Source: Magnetospirillum sp. SS-4 (GTDB lineage Bacteria > Pseudomonadota > Alphaproteobacteria > Rhodospirillales > Magnetospirillaceae). From it: DNA of 64,000 nt. The stretch is taken from assembly GCF_902729425.1 (NCBI RefSeq), contig NZ_CACVCH010000081.1, forward strand, positions 1 through 64,000, read 5' to 3'. Shown piece after piece: positions 56,485 to 64,000 of the stretch (position 1 is the first letter of the stretch; every line of letters starts with the position of its first letter). A model generated the notes under the pieces. The model saw only the letters and a list, made by a program, of their open reading frames with translations. It was not told where the DNA came from and searched no databases. The translations under genes and the position numbers were made by a program.

Positions 56485-57327
56485 ATGGCCTGGCAGGCAA
56501 TCCTTGATATCGCCGTCGTGCTGGTCTCGATCTATCTGGTGATGGCCGCCGCCGCCTCGGGTCTGGTGGAATTGCTGGGAAGCGTGTTGAACTGGCGGGG
56601 AAACACGCTGAGGGACGGTATCGGGCGCATGCTCGGCGACCCCCGCATGCGGTCCCTGGCGAGGCGGGTGTGGACGCATCCCCTGATCGCGTCGCAGCCG
56701 TCGGGCCGCCGGGGGCCGAGCTACCTGGATTCCAAGGTCTTCGGCCTGGCCCTTGCCGACGTCGTCAAGGAATCGGGGGAGTTCGATTCCACCGTCCAAG
56801 GGGGGGCGGTGGGGGCCTTGCTGCGGGCCAGCGGCAACGATCCCGCCGCGTTCCGCGCCGGCGCCGAACGGTGGTTCGACGAGGGCATGGCGCGGGTGTC
56901 GGGCGCCTACAAGCGGCGAACCCATGTGGTCATGCTGGCGTTCTCGCTGGCGGTGGCGGCGTTGTGCAACATTGATTCGATCCAACTGGTGCGGACCCTG
57001 GCCCAGATGCCAAACGACCAGCGGTCGGTTCTGAGCGATTCCCTGGGGCACGCGGCCGCCGCCCCCGCCCCCGCCCCGGACAGCGCTCCGGCGGCCGGTT
57101 CCGAGGCCGACATGGGCGTCATCGCCGCCGCCGTCGACGCCGCGCTCGGCCGTATCGGCGAGGTCGGCAAGGTGCTTCCCTTCGTCAAGCCGGATAGCGC
57201 CATGGGCTGGGCGGGGAAGATTGTGGGATGGCTGATCACCGCCGTGGCGGCGGCGGTGGGATCGCAATTCTGGTTCGGATTGCTTGGAAACGTGGTGCGG
57301 CTCAGCGGCCGCAGGCCCGGCGCCTGA
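56485..57327 (+). CDS. Membrane protein partner of the patatin-like protein
   Basis: The 280-residue product has an N-terminal membrane helix ([19 protein letters not shown]), a basic cytosolic region, a middle helix ([17 protein letters not shown]), an Ala/Pro-rich linker and a C-terminal helix ([25 protein letters not shown]). It resembles uncharacterised proteins with the N-terminal 'VSxxL..E' membrane segment, but no family is assigned. GAGGAGG lies 6 bases before the ATG. The close spacing implies that it works with the patatin-like protein, perhaps as anchor or channel. Confidence 0.75.
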   Translation: MAWQAILDIAVVLVSIYLVMAAAASGLVELLGSVLNWRGNTLRDGIGRMLGDPRMRSLARRVWTHPLIASQPSGRRGPSYLDSKVFGLALADVVKESGEFDSTVQGGAVGALLRASGNDPAAFRAGAERWFDEGMARVSGAYKRRTHVVMLAFSLAVAALCNIDSIQLVRTLAQMPNDQRSVLSDSLGHAAAAPAPAPDSAPAAGSEADMGVIAAAVDAALGRIGEVGKVLPFVKPDSAMGWAGKIVGWLITAVAAAVGSQFWFGLLGNVVRLSGRRPGA

Positions 57328-57347
57328 TCGGGTGAAATCGCCATCGG

Positions 57348-57403
57348 CGAGGCATTTTTTTGCAAATGCCTCGTTGACGCGCTCGCGTCCCCCCCCATAC
57401 ACT
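57348..57403 (+). promoter_or_regulatory. serC promoter with adjacent inverted repeat
   Basis: TTGACG (57374-57379) and TACACT (57398-57403) are spaced by 18 bases. A perfect 10-bp inverted repeat (CGAGGCATTT at 57348-57357, AAATGCCTCG at 57364-57373) ends exactly where the -35 begins. It could be an operator, or a hairpin ending transcription from the upstream gene, although no T tract follows it. Confidence 0.5.
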
Positions 57404-57463
57404 CCGGCCGGGCCACGGTCCCCCAACGGGCCGCGTCCCTTCTGTAAGGGAGGGTTACATCCT
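57404..57463 (+). ncRNA. Candidate serC leader RNA
   Basis: The stretch between the promoter and serC contains TCCCTT-CTGT-AAGGGA (57436-57451), a 6-bp hairpin whose 3' arm overlaps the ribosome binding site AAGGGAGGG, and an upstream CGGCC/GGCCG pairing. A conserved 'serC' leader motif is known in front of serC in alphaproteobacteria and this has the right position and SD-sequestering form. The match is from memory; a covariance-model search would settle it. Confidence 0.5.
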
Positions 57464-58642
57464 ATGACCGATTTTCCGCGGCCGGCTGTTCGGCCCAGCA
57501 ATCCCAATTTCTCCTCTGGTCCCTGCGCCAAGCGTCCCGGTTGGACGGTGGACGCGCTGAAGGATACTCCGGTGGGCCGCTCCCACCGCGCCAAGATCGG
57601 CAAGGCCCGCCTGGAAGAGGTCATCAACCGCACCCGCGCCGTGCTCGGCATTCCCGACGACTACCGCATCGGCATCGTGCCGGCCTCGGACACCGGCGCC
57701 GTCGAGATGGCCATGTGGTCGCTGCTCGGTGCCCGCGGCATCGACGCGCTGGCCTGGGAAAGCTTCGGCGAGGGCTGGGTCACCGACATCACCAAGCAGC
57801 TGAAGATCGAGGACACCCGCGTCTTCAAGGCCGGCTATGGCGAGTTGCCCAAGCTGTCCGAGGTCGATTGCGACCGCGACGTGGTGTTCACCTGGAACGG
57901 CACCACCTCGGGCGTCCGCATTCCCAACGGCGACTGGATCAAGTCCGACCGCAAGGGCCTGACCATCTGCGACGCCACCAGCGCCGTGTTCGCCATGGAT
58001 CTGCCGTGGGACAAGCTGGACGTGGTCACCTGGTCCTGGCAGAAGGTTCTGGGCGGCGAGGGCGCTCACGGCATGCTGGTGCTCAGCCCCCGCGCCGTCG
58101 AGCGTCTGCTGACCTACAAGCCGTCGTGGCCGCTGCCCAAGATTTTCCGCATGACGTCGGGCGGCAAGCTGTCCGAGGGCATCTTCAAGGGCGAGACCAT
58201 CAACACGCCGTCGATGATCGCGGTGGAAGACCAGATCGACGCCCTGAAGTGGGTCGAATCCATCGGCGGCCTCAAGGCCCTGATCGCCCGCTCCGAGGCC
58301 AACCTGAAGGCCGTCCAGTCCTGGCTGGACAAGTCCGACTGGGCCGCCAATCTGGCCGACGATCCCAAGGTCCGGTCCTGCACCTCCATCTGCATGATCG
58401 TCAAGGCGCCGTTCTTCGCCAGGCTGTCGGCCGACGATCAGGCGGCGGCGGCCAAGAAGATCGTCTCGATCCTGGAGAAGGAGGGCATCGCCTACGACAT
58501 CGGCGCCTATCGCGACGCTCCCGCCGGCCTCCGGGTCTGGGGGGGCGCCACCATCGAGACCGCCGACATCGAGGCGCTGCTGCCCTGGCTGGACTGGGCC
58601 TTCGCCCAGGTCAAGGCCGAGTTCGCGGCCAAGGTCGCCTGA
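57464..58642 (+). CDS. serC: Phosphoserine aminotransferase
   Basis: The 392-residue PLP enzyme has [15 protein letters not shown] at the start, the [14 protein letters not shown] segment and the PLP lysine in [17 protein letters not shown]. It is of the alphaproteobacterial/Methanosarcina type. It converts 3-phosphohydroxypyruvate to phosphoserine. It precedes serA by 71 bp. The start at 57464 has AAGGGAGGG 9 bases upstream; the earlier open frame covers the promoter. Confidence 0.95.
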   Translation: MTDFPRPAVRPSNPNFSSGPCAKRPGWTVDALKDTPVGRSHRAKIGKARLEEVINRTRAVLGIPDDYRIGIVPASDTGAVEMAMWSLLGARGIDALAWESFGEGWVTDITKQLKIEDTRVFKAGYGELPKLSEVDCDRDVVFTWNGTTSGVRIPNGDWIKSDRKGLTICDATSAVFAMDLPWDKLDVVTWSWQKVLGGEGAHGMLVLSPRAVERLLTYKPSWPLPKIFRMTSGGKLSEGIFKGETINTPSMIAVEDQIDALKWVESIGGLKALIARSEANLKAVQSWLDKSDWAANLADDPKVRSCTSICMIVKAPFFARLSADDQAAAAKKIVSILEKEGIAYDIGAYRDAPAGLRVWGGATIETADIEALLPWLDWAFAQVKAEFAAKVA

Positions 58643-58713
58643 TCTATTCCAACGCATAAACGCGGGCGCCGCCTTCCTCCAGGGCGGCGCCCGAACCATA
58701 TGAGGGAACTGAC

Positions 58714-60291
58714 ATGCCCAAGGTTCTGATCAGCGACAAGCTGAGCGCCGCCGCCGTCCAGATCTTCAAGGATCGCGGCATCGAGACCGACGTCAAGGTT
58801 GGCCTCGCTCCCGACGAGTTGAAGGCCATCATCGGCCAGTACGATGGCCTCGCTATCCGGTCCAACACCAAGGTCACCGCCGAGATCCTGGAAGCCGCCG
58901 GCAATCTCAAGGTGGTCGGCCGCGCCGGCATCGGCGTCGACAACGTCGACGTTCCCGCCGCCACCGCCCGCGGCGTGGTGGTGATGAACACCCCGTTCGG
59001 CAATTCCATCACCACCGCCGAGCACGCCATCGCCATGATGTTCGCCCTGGCCCGCGACATTCCCCAGGCCAATGCCAGCACCCATGCCGGCAAGTGGGAG
59101 AAGTCCAAGTTCATGGGCGTCGAGCTGACCGGCAAGGTGCTGGGCATCGTCGGCTGCGGCAATATCGGCGCCATCGTCGCCGACCGCGCCCAGGGCCTGC
59201 GCATGCGGGTCATCGCCTATGATCCCTTCCTGTCGCACGAGCGCGCCAAGGAACTGAACGTGGAAAAGGTCGAACTGGACGACCTGTTCCCGCGCGCCGA
59301 CTTCATCACGCTGCACACGCCGCTGACCGACGCCACCCGCAACATCATCGACGCCAAGGCCATGGCCAGGATGAAGAAGGGCGTGCGCATCATCAATTGC
59401 GCCCGTGGCGGCCTGGTGGTCGAGGAGGACCTGAAGGCGGCCATCGAATCCGGTCACGTCGCCGGCGCCGCCCTGGACGTGTTCAAGGTCGAGCCGGCCA
59501 AGGATAACGGCCTGTTCGGCAACGAGAAGGTGGTGTGCACCCCGCATCTCGGCGCGTCCACTTCCGAGGCCCAGGAGAACGTCGCCCTCCAGGTGGCCGA
59601 GCAGATGGCCGATTACCTGCTGACCGGCGCCGTCACCAACGCCATCAACATGCCGTCGGTCTCGGCCGAGGACGCCCCCAAGCTGCGGCCCTACATGAAG
59701 CTGGCCAACCAGCTGGGCAGCTTCGCCGGCCAGCTTACCGAAACCGGCATCAAGGAAGTGCGGATCGAGTATCTGGGCCATGTGGCGACGGTCAACACCA
59801 AGCCGCTGACCGCCATCGTCCTCGAAGGGCTGCTGAAGCCCATGAACGAGACGGTCAACATGGTCAACGCCCCGGTGGTCGCCAAGGACCGCAACATCAA
59901 GGTCTCGGAGGTCAAGTCCGAGACCGAGGGCGATTATCACACCCTGATCCGCCTCACCGTGGTGACCGACAAGCGCGAGCGGTCGGTGGCCGGCACCCTG
60001 TTCGGCGGCGACAAGCCCCGCGTGGTCGACATCAAGGGCATCGCCATCGAGGCCGAGCTTGGCCCGAACATGCTGTTCGTCACCAACCAGGACAAGCCGG
60101 GCTTCATCGGCGCCCTGGGCAGCCTGCTGGGCCAGCACGGCGTCAATATCGCCACCTTCCATCTTGGCCGCAACGAGCAGGGCGGCGACGCCATCCTGCT
60201 GACCCAGGTGGATCAGCCCCTGACGGCCGATCTGATCGAGAAGGTCAAGGCGTTGCCGCAGGTGGTCCAGGCCAAGTCGCTCAGCTTCTGA
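58714..60291 (+). CDS. serA: D-3-phosphoglycerate dehydrogenase
   Basis: The 525-residue long-form enzyme has the substrate domain, an NAD-binding Rossmann domain (LGIVGCGNIGAIVADRAQG), the INCARGGLVVEE and CTPHLGASTSEAQEN motifs with catalytic Arg/Glu/His, an intervening domain and a C-terminal ACT domain (MLFVTNQDKPGFIGALGSLL). It starts serine synthesis; the ACT domain is the usual site of serine feedback. GAGGGAACTGAC precedes the ATG. A terminator follows. Confidence 0.97.
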   Translation: MPKVLISDKLSAAAVQIFKDRGIETDVKVGLAPDELKAIIGQYDGLAIRSNTKVTAEILEAAGNLKVVGRAGIGVDNVDVPAATARGVVVMNTPFGNSITTAEHAIAMMFALARDIPQANASTHAGKWEKSKFMGVELTGKVLGIVGCGNIGAIVADRAQGLRMRVIAYDPFLSHERAKELNVEKVELDDLFPRADFITLHTPLTDATRNIIDAKAMARMKKGVRIINCARGGLVVEEDLKAAIESGHVAGAALDVFKVEPAKDNGLFGNEKVVCTPHLGASTSEAQENVALQVAEQMADYLLTGAVTNAINMPSVSAEDAPKLRPYMKLANQLGSFAGQLTETGIKEVRIEYLGHVATVNTKPLTAIVLEGLLKPMNETVNMVNAPVVAKDRNIKVSEVKSETEGDYHTLIRLTVVTDKRERSVAGTLFGGDKPRVVDIKGIAIEAELGPNMLFVTNQDKPGFIGALGSLLGQHGVNIATFHLGRNEQGGDAILLTQVDQPLTADLIEKVKALPQVVQAKSLSF

Positions 60292-60316
60292 TTTTCTTCC
60301 AAAATCAAAGCCAACG

Positions 60317-60356
60317 GTCCCGCAAGGAGATGCTTCTTGCGGGACTTTTCTTTTTT
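60317..60356 (+). terminator. Terminator after serA
   Basis: GTCCCGCAAG (60317-60326), a 9-base loop, CTTGCGGGAC (60336-60345), then TTTTCTTTTTT. Confidence 0.93.
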
Positions 60357-60479
60357 CAGATTATGGTTTTTGTATTATTTCTCCGGAAAGTGCCTGTGTG
60401 GAAATATGGGGTAGAGACCCGATAATGACTTTGGTATAAGACATCCATAATAAACAAAGCATGGCCTGTGGGGGTGCGC

Positions 60480-61874
60480 ATGTCCTGGTTCGGTTCGCGG
60501 CAGAAAGAGAGTCCCGCGGTCGTCGCGGTTGATCCTTGCAGTTCGGAGATGACGGCGCCGGAGCAACTGGCCCGGATCGAGGCGTCCATCGATCTCATCC
60601 TGGCCGGGCGCTACCACTCCGTGCCGGAAGGCGAGTGCCCGATGTCGCGCAAGATCAAGGAAATGGCGCGGCAACTCGAAGGCAAGGCGCGCCAGACCCT
60701 CAAGATGGACGTGGACCTGTCGGTCAACATCAACGAGGCGGTGACCAAGGCCGCCGGCATGATGCGCGACGTCAACGAGGTCGACCGCCGCAGCCAGGCC
60801 ATCGCCGCCGCCGCCGAGGAACTGGTGGCCAGTGTCGGGGAGATCGCGCGCAATTCCGACGCCGCCGCCGAGGATGCCCGTTCGGCCCAATCCACGGCCA
60901 GCGAGGGGCAGGGCGCCGCTGATCAGGCCATCGTCGCCATGCATTCCATCGCCGACGCGGTCAAGGCCGCCGCCGGCAAGGTCGATTCCCTGGCCCAGGC
61001 CTCGGTGCAGATCGGCGACATCGTCAATCAGATCGAGGATATCGCGTCCCAGACCAACCTTCTCGCCCTGAACGCCACCATCGAGGCGGCTCGCGCCGGC
61101 GAGGCCGGCAAGGGCTTCGCCGTGGTCGCCAACGAGGTCAAGACCCTGGCCAACCAGACCGCCAAGGCCACCGTCGACATCCGGGCGCGCATCGAATCGC
61201 TGCGGGTGGAGATGGGCGACATCGTCTTGACCATGCAGCAGGGCGCCGAGGCGGTGCAGCGGGGCGAGGAGGTCATCACCGCCACCAGCGACGGCATGCG
61301 CCGGGTGGTGGGGCAGGTCCAGAACGTGTCGATCAAGATGGCCGAGATCGCCGGCATTCTCAGCCAGCAGACCGCCGCCTCCGCCGACGTGTCCGAAGGG
61401 GTGAGCATGATTGCCTCGCTGGCCGCCAACAACGTCGCCGCCATCACCGACGTGGTCGGCGAGATGGATCAGGCCTCCAAGGCGGTGGTCGCCACCCTCA
61501 ACGACATGGCCAGCCTGGAGATCGAGGACTTCACCTTGCATGTCGCCAAGTCCGATCACATGCTGTGGCGCAAGCGGCTCGCCGACATGGTGGTCGGGCG
61601 CGAGGTCCTCAACCCCGACGAACTGGCCGATCACACCAAATGCCGGCTGGGCAAGTGGTGTGGCGCCTTGACCGATCCCAGCATCTTGAAGCATCCCGCC
61701 TTCGCCCGTCTGGAGGCCCCGCACCGTGACGTGCATCGGCATGGCATCGAGGCTGCGCGCCGCTTCAAGGTCGGCGATCTGGACGGCGCCCTGGCCGAAA
61801 TCTCCCTGGCGGCCGAGGCCTCCAAGGGGGTGATGGCCTGCCTGGACGATCTGGGGAATCGGAACCGGTTCTGA
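60480..61874 (+). CDS. Soluble methyl-accepting chemotaxis protein with C-terminal CZB domain
   Basis: The 464-residue protein has no membrane helix. A short N-terminal region of about 80 residues leads into the receptor signalling coiled coil, with the hairpin tip [21 protein letters not shown]. At the C terminus is a chemoreceptor zinc-binding (CZB) domain: [28 protein letters not shown] and [15 protein letters not shown] domains bind zinc and can respond to oxidants such as hypochlorite. The ATG at 60480 is used; a GTG lies 12 bases before it. A CheA-type kinase and CheW are expected partners. Confidence 0.93.
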   Translation: MSWFGSRQKESPAVVAVDPCSSEMTAPEQLARIEASIDLILAGRYHSVPEGECPMSRKIKEMARQLEGKARQTLKMDVDLSVNINEAVTKAAGMMRDVNEVDRRSQAIAAAAEELVASVGEIARNSDAAAEDARSAQSTASEGQGAADQAIVAMHSIADAVKAAAGKVDSLAQASVQIGDIVNQIEDIASQTNLLALNATIEAARAGEAGKGFAVVANEVKTLANQTAKATVDIRARIESLRVEMGDIVLTMQQGAEAVQRGEEVITATSDGMRRVVGQVQNVSIKMAEIAGILSQQTAASADVSEGVSMIASLAANNVAAITDVVGEMDQASKAVVATLNDMASLEIEDFTLHVAKSDHMLWRKRLADMVVGREVLNPDELADHTKCRLGKWCGALTDPSILKHPAFARLEAPHRDVHRHGIEAARRFKVGDLDGALAEISLAAEASKGVMACLDDLGNRNRF

Positions 61875-61995
61875 GGCGGCGCTGATTTGCATCATTTCCG
61901 TTTGCCGTTCCGTGGCAAACGCGATAGGTAGGCTGGTGCTCGACTCAACCGGGGTGGCTGCGGCCGCCCCCTCGTCTCAGGTTGCGACATCTTTC

Positions 61996-63132
61996 ATGAC
62001 CGATATCGCCAATCGTGCCCTGCTGCCCGCCGGCCTGCGCGACATGCTGCCCCCCGACGCCGATCACGAGGCCAACGTGGTCAGCCTGCTGATGACCCAT
62101 TTTTCCGCCCAGGGCTACGAGAGGGTCAAGCCGCCGCTGATCGAGTTCGAGGAAAGCCTGCTGGATGGCGCCGGCGCCGCCACCTCGCACCACACCTTCA
62201 GGGTCATGGACCCGGTCAGCCAGCGGATGATGGGCCTGCGCGCCGACATGACGCCGCAGGTGGCCCGCATCGCCACCGTCCGCTTGGCCCAGGTGGAGCG
62301 GCCGCTGCGCCTGTCCTACGCCGGCCAGGTGCTGCGGGTGAAGGGCAGCCAGTTGCGGCCCGAGCGCCAGTTCGGTCAGGCCGGCATCGAGCTGATCGGC
62401 AGCGATTCTCCCGTCGCCGACGCCGAGGTCCTGGTGCTGACCGCCGACGCCCTGGCCGATCTCGGTGTGCCGGGGGTTTCGGTCGATCTGGCGCTGCCGA
62501 CCCTGATGCCGGTGCTGTTTTCCGAGCTTGGCCTGACGGGTGAACTGGCCGAGCGGTTGCGGGCCGCCCTCGACCACAAGGATTCCGCCCTGGTGGCCGA
62601 GGCGGGCGCCGCCGCGCCGCTGCTGCGGGCGCTCATCAGCGCCGCCGGTCCGGCCGAGCGCGCCGTGGCGGCGCTGAGGGCGCTGACCCTGCCGCCCGCC
62701 GCCGCCGCCGAACGCGACCGGCTGGCCCGGGTGGTGGAACTGGTGCGCGCCGACCTTCCCGATTTGACCCTGACGGTCGATCCGGTGGAAAATCGCGGTT
62801 TCGAGTATCATACCGGTGTCGGCTTCACCCTGTTCGCCCGCAACATGGGGGCCGAACTGGGGCGTGGCGGCCGCTATCTGGCCGGCGGGGTCGAACCGGC
62901 CACCGGCGCGACCCTGTTCATGGATTCGGTGCTGGCGGCATTGCCCCGGCCCAAGGCCAGGAACAGGGTCTTCATTCCCGCCGGCACCCCCAGGGCCTGG
63001 GCCCAGGCCATGCGAGCGAAGGGATTCGTCACCGTCGGCGGCCTCGATGCCGGCCGTGACCGAATGGAAGAGGCAAGGCGTCTCGGCTGCGGGCAGTTGC
63101 TCGGTCCGGACGGTATCATCGACGTCCAATAG
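61996..63132 (+). CDS. hisZ: ATP phosphoribosyltransferase regulatory subunit
   Basis: The 378-residue protein resembles class II histidyl-tRNA synthetase (ALLPAGLRDMLPPDA, FEESLLDGAG, LRADMTPQVARI, RPERQFGQAGIELIG) but lacks the anticodon-binding domain, as HisZ does. It activates the short form of HisG in histidine synthesis. The ATG at 61996 gives the family N terminus MTDIANRALLPAG; the frame is open to 61912. It precedes purA by 15 bp, a common alphaproteobacterial pair. Confidence 0.95.
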   Translation: MTDIANRALLPAGLRDMLPPDADHEANVVSLLMTHFSAQGYERVKPPLIEFEESLLDGAGAATSHHTFRVMDPVSQRMMGLRADMTPQVARIATVRLAQVERPLRLSYAGQVLRVKGSQLRPERQFGQAGIELIGSDSPVADAEVLVLTADALADLGVPGVSVDLALPTLMPVLFSELGLTGELAERLRAALDHKDSALVAEAGAAAPLLRALISAAGPAERAVAALRALTLPPAAAAERDRLARVVELVRADLPDLTLTVDPVENRGFEYHTGVGFTLFARNMGAELGRGGRYLAGGVEPATGATLFMDSVLAALPRPKARNRVFIPAGTPRAWAQAMRAKGFVTVGGLDAGRDRMEEARRLGCGQLLGPDGIIDVQ

Positions 63133-63138
63133 GGTTAG

Positions 63139-64000
<862 letters not shown>

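Overview
The window is GC-rich chromosomal DNA from an alphaproteobacterium, most likely a Magnetospirillum/Paramagnetospirillum-type member of the Rhodospirillales. The support is the protein repertoire (fused transhydrogenase alpha subunit, PPi-type phosphofructokinase, hisZ-purA and serC-serA pairs, many signal-transduction proteins), the alphaproteobacterial GTTC-N7-GTTC SOS box upstream of lexA, and dense, almost overlapping operons. The organism name is an inference; no marker gene such as 16S rRNA is present.

Layout. Positions 1-2,400 are accessory and damaged. They hold a truncated secreted-protein gene, a 50-residue ORF, a displaced 3' end of an initiator tRNA with a strong terminator behind it (candidate island boundary), an IS66 remnant fused to an IS5 remnant, and an orphan parD antitoxin gene with no parE. 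A Cys-rich secreted protein follows (2,418-3,806). From 4,188 to 13,337 there is a five-gene signalling cluster: an HxxxD acyltransferase-like protein, a 1,973-residue Ser/Thr kinase-ATPase-GAF-PAS-HPt-HATPase hybrid, a CheX-like protein, a CheY-like receiver and a PAS-GGEEF diguanylate cyclase. Core genes follow: a divergent polysaccharide deacetylase, lexA, pntAB, a DUF3108 protein, a soluble lytic transglycosylase, PPi-phosphofructokinase, rplU-rpmA, obgE-proB and a CheW-like gene.

From 28,459 to 39,763 lies a respiratory region: a Crp/Fnr regulator, a TlpA-like thioredoxin, ctaA, then two different heme-copper oxidase superfamily enzymes, each with its own CuA subunit II. Both catalytic subunits lack the active-site tyrosine at the HxxxY position. 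The first has Gln there and keeps all six metal-binding histidines. The second has Ile there and has lost one histidine of the HH pair. Between them are a SCO protein, an unusual cytochrome b/2[4Fe-4S]/MvhD-like fusion and a membrane-anchored protein of unknown function. An ECF sigma factor and a NrsF-like anti-sigma close the block. I regard the two enzymes as candidate non-canonical nitric oxide reductases. This is the most interesting part of the window.

The rest (39,800-64,000) is mostly core: GH1 beta-glucosidase, mobB, prfB, mrcA (PBP1A), a TPR/O-GlcNAc-transferase-like protein, glmM, thiD, a YkgJ-type cysteine cluster protein, a patatin-like protein paired with a membrane protein, serC-serA with a candidate structured leader, a soluble CZB-domain chemoreceptor, hisZ and the start of purA, which runs off the right edge.
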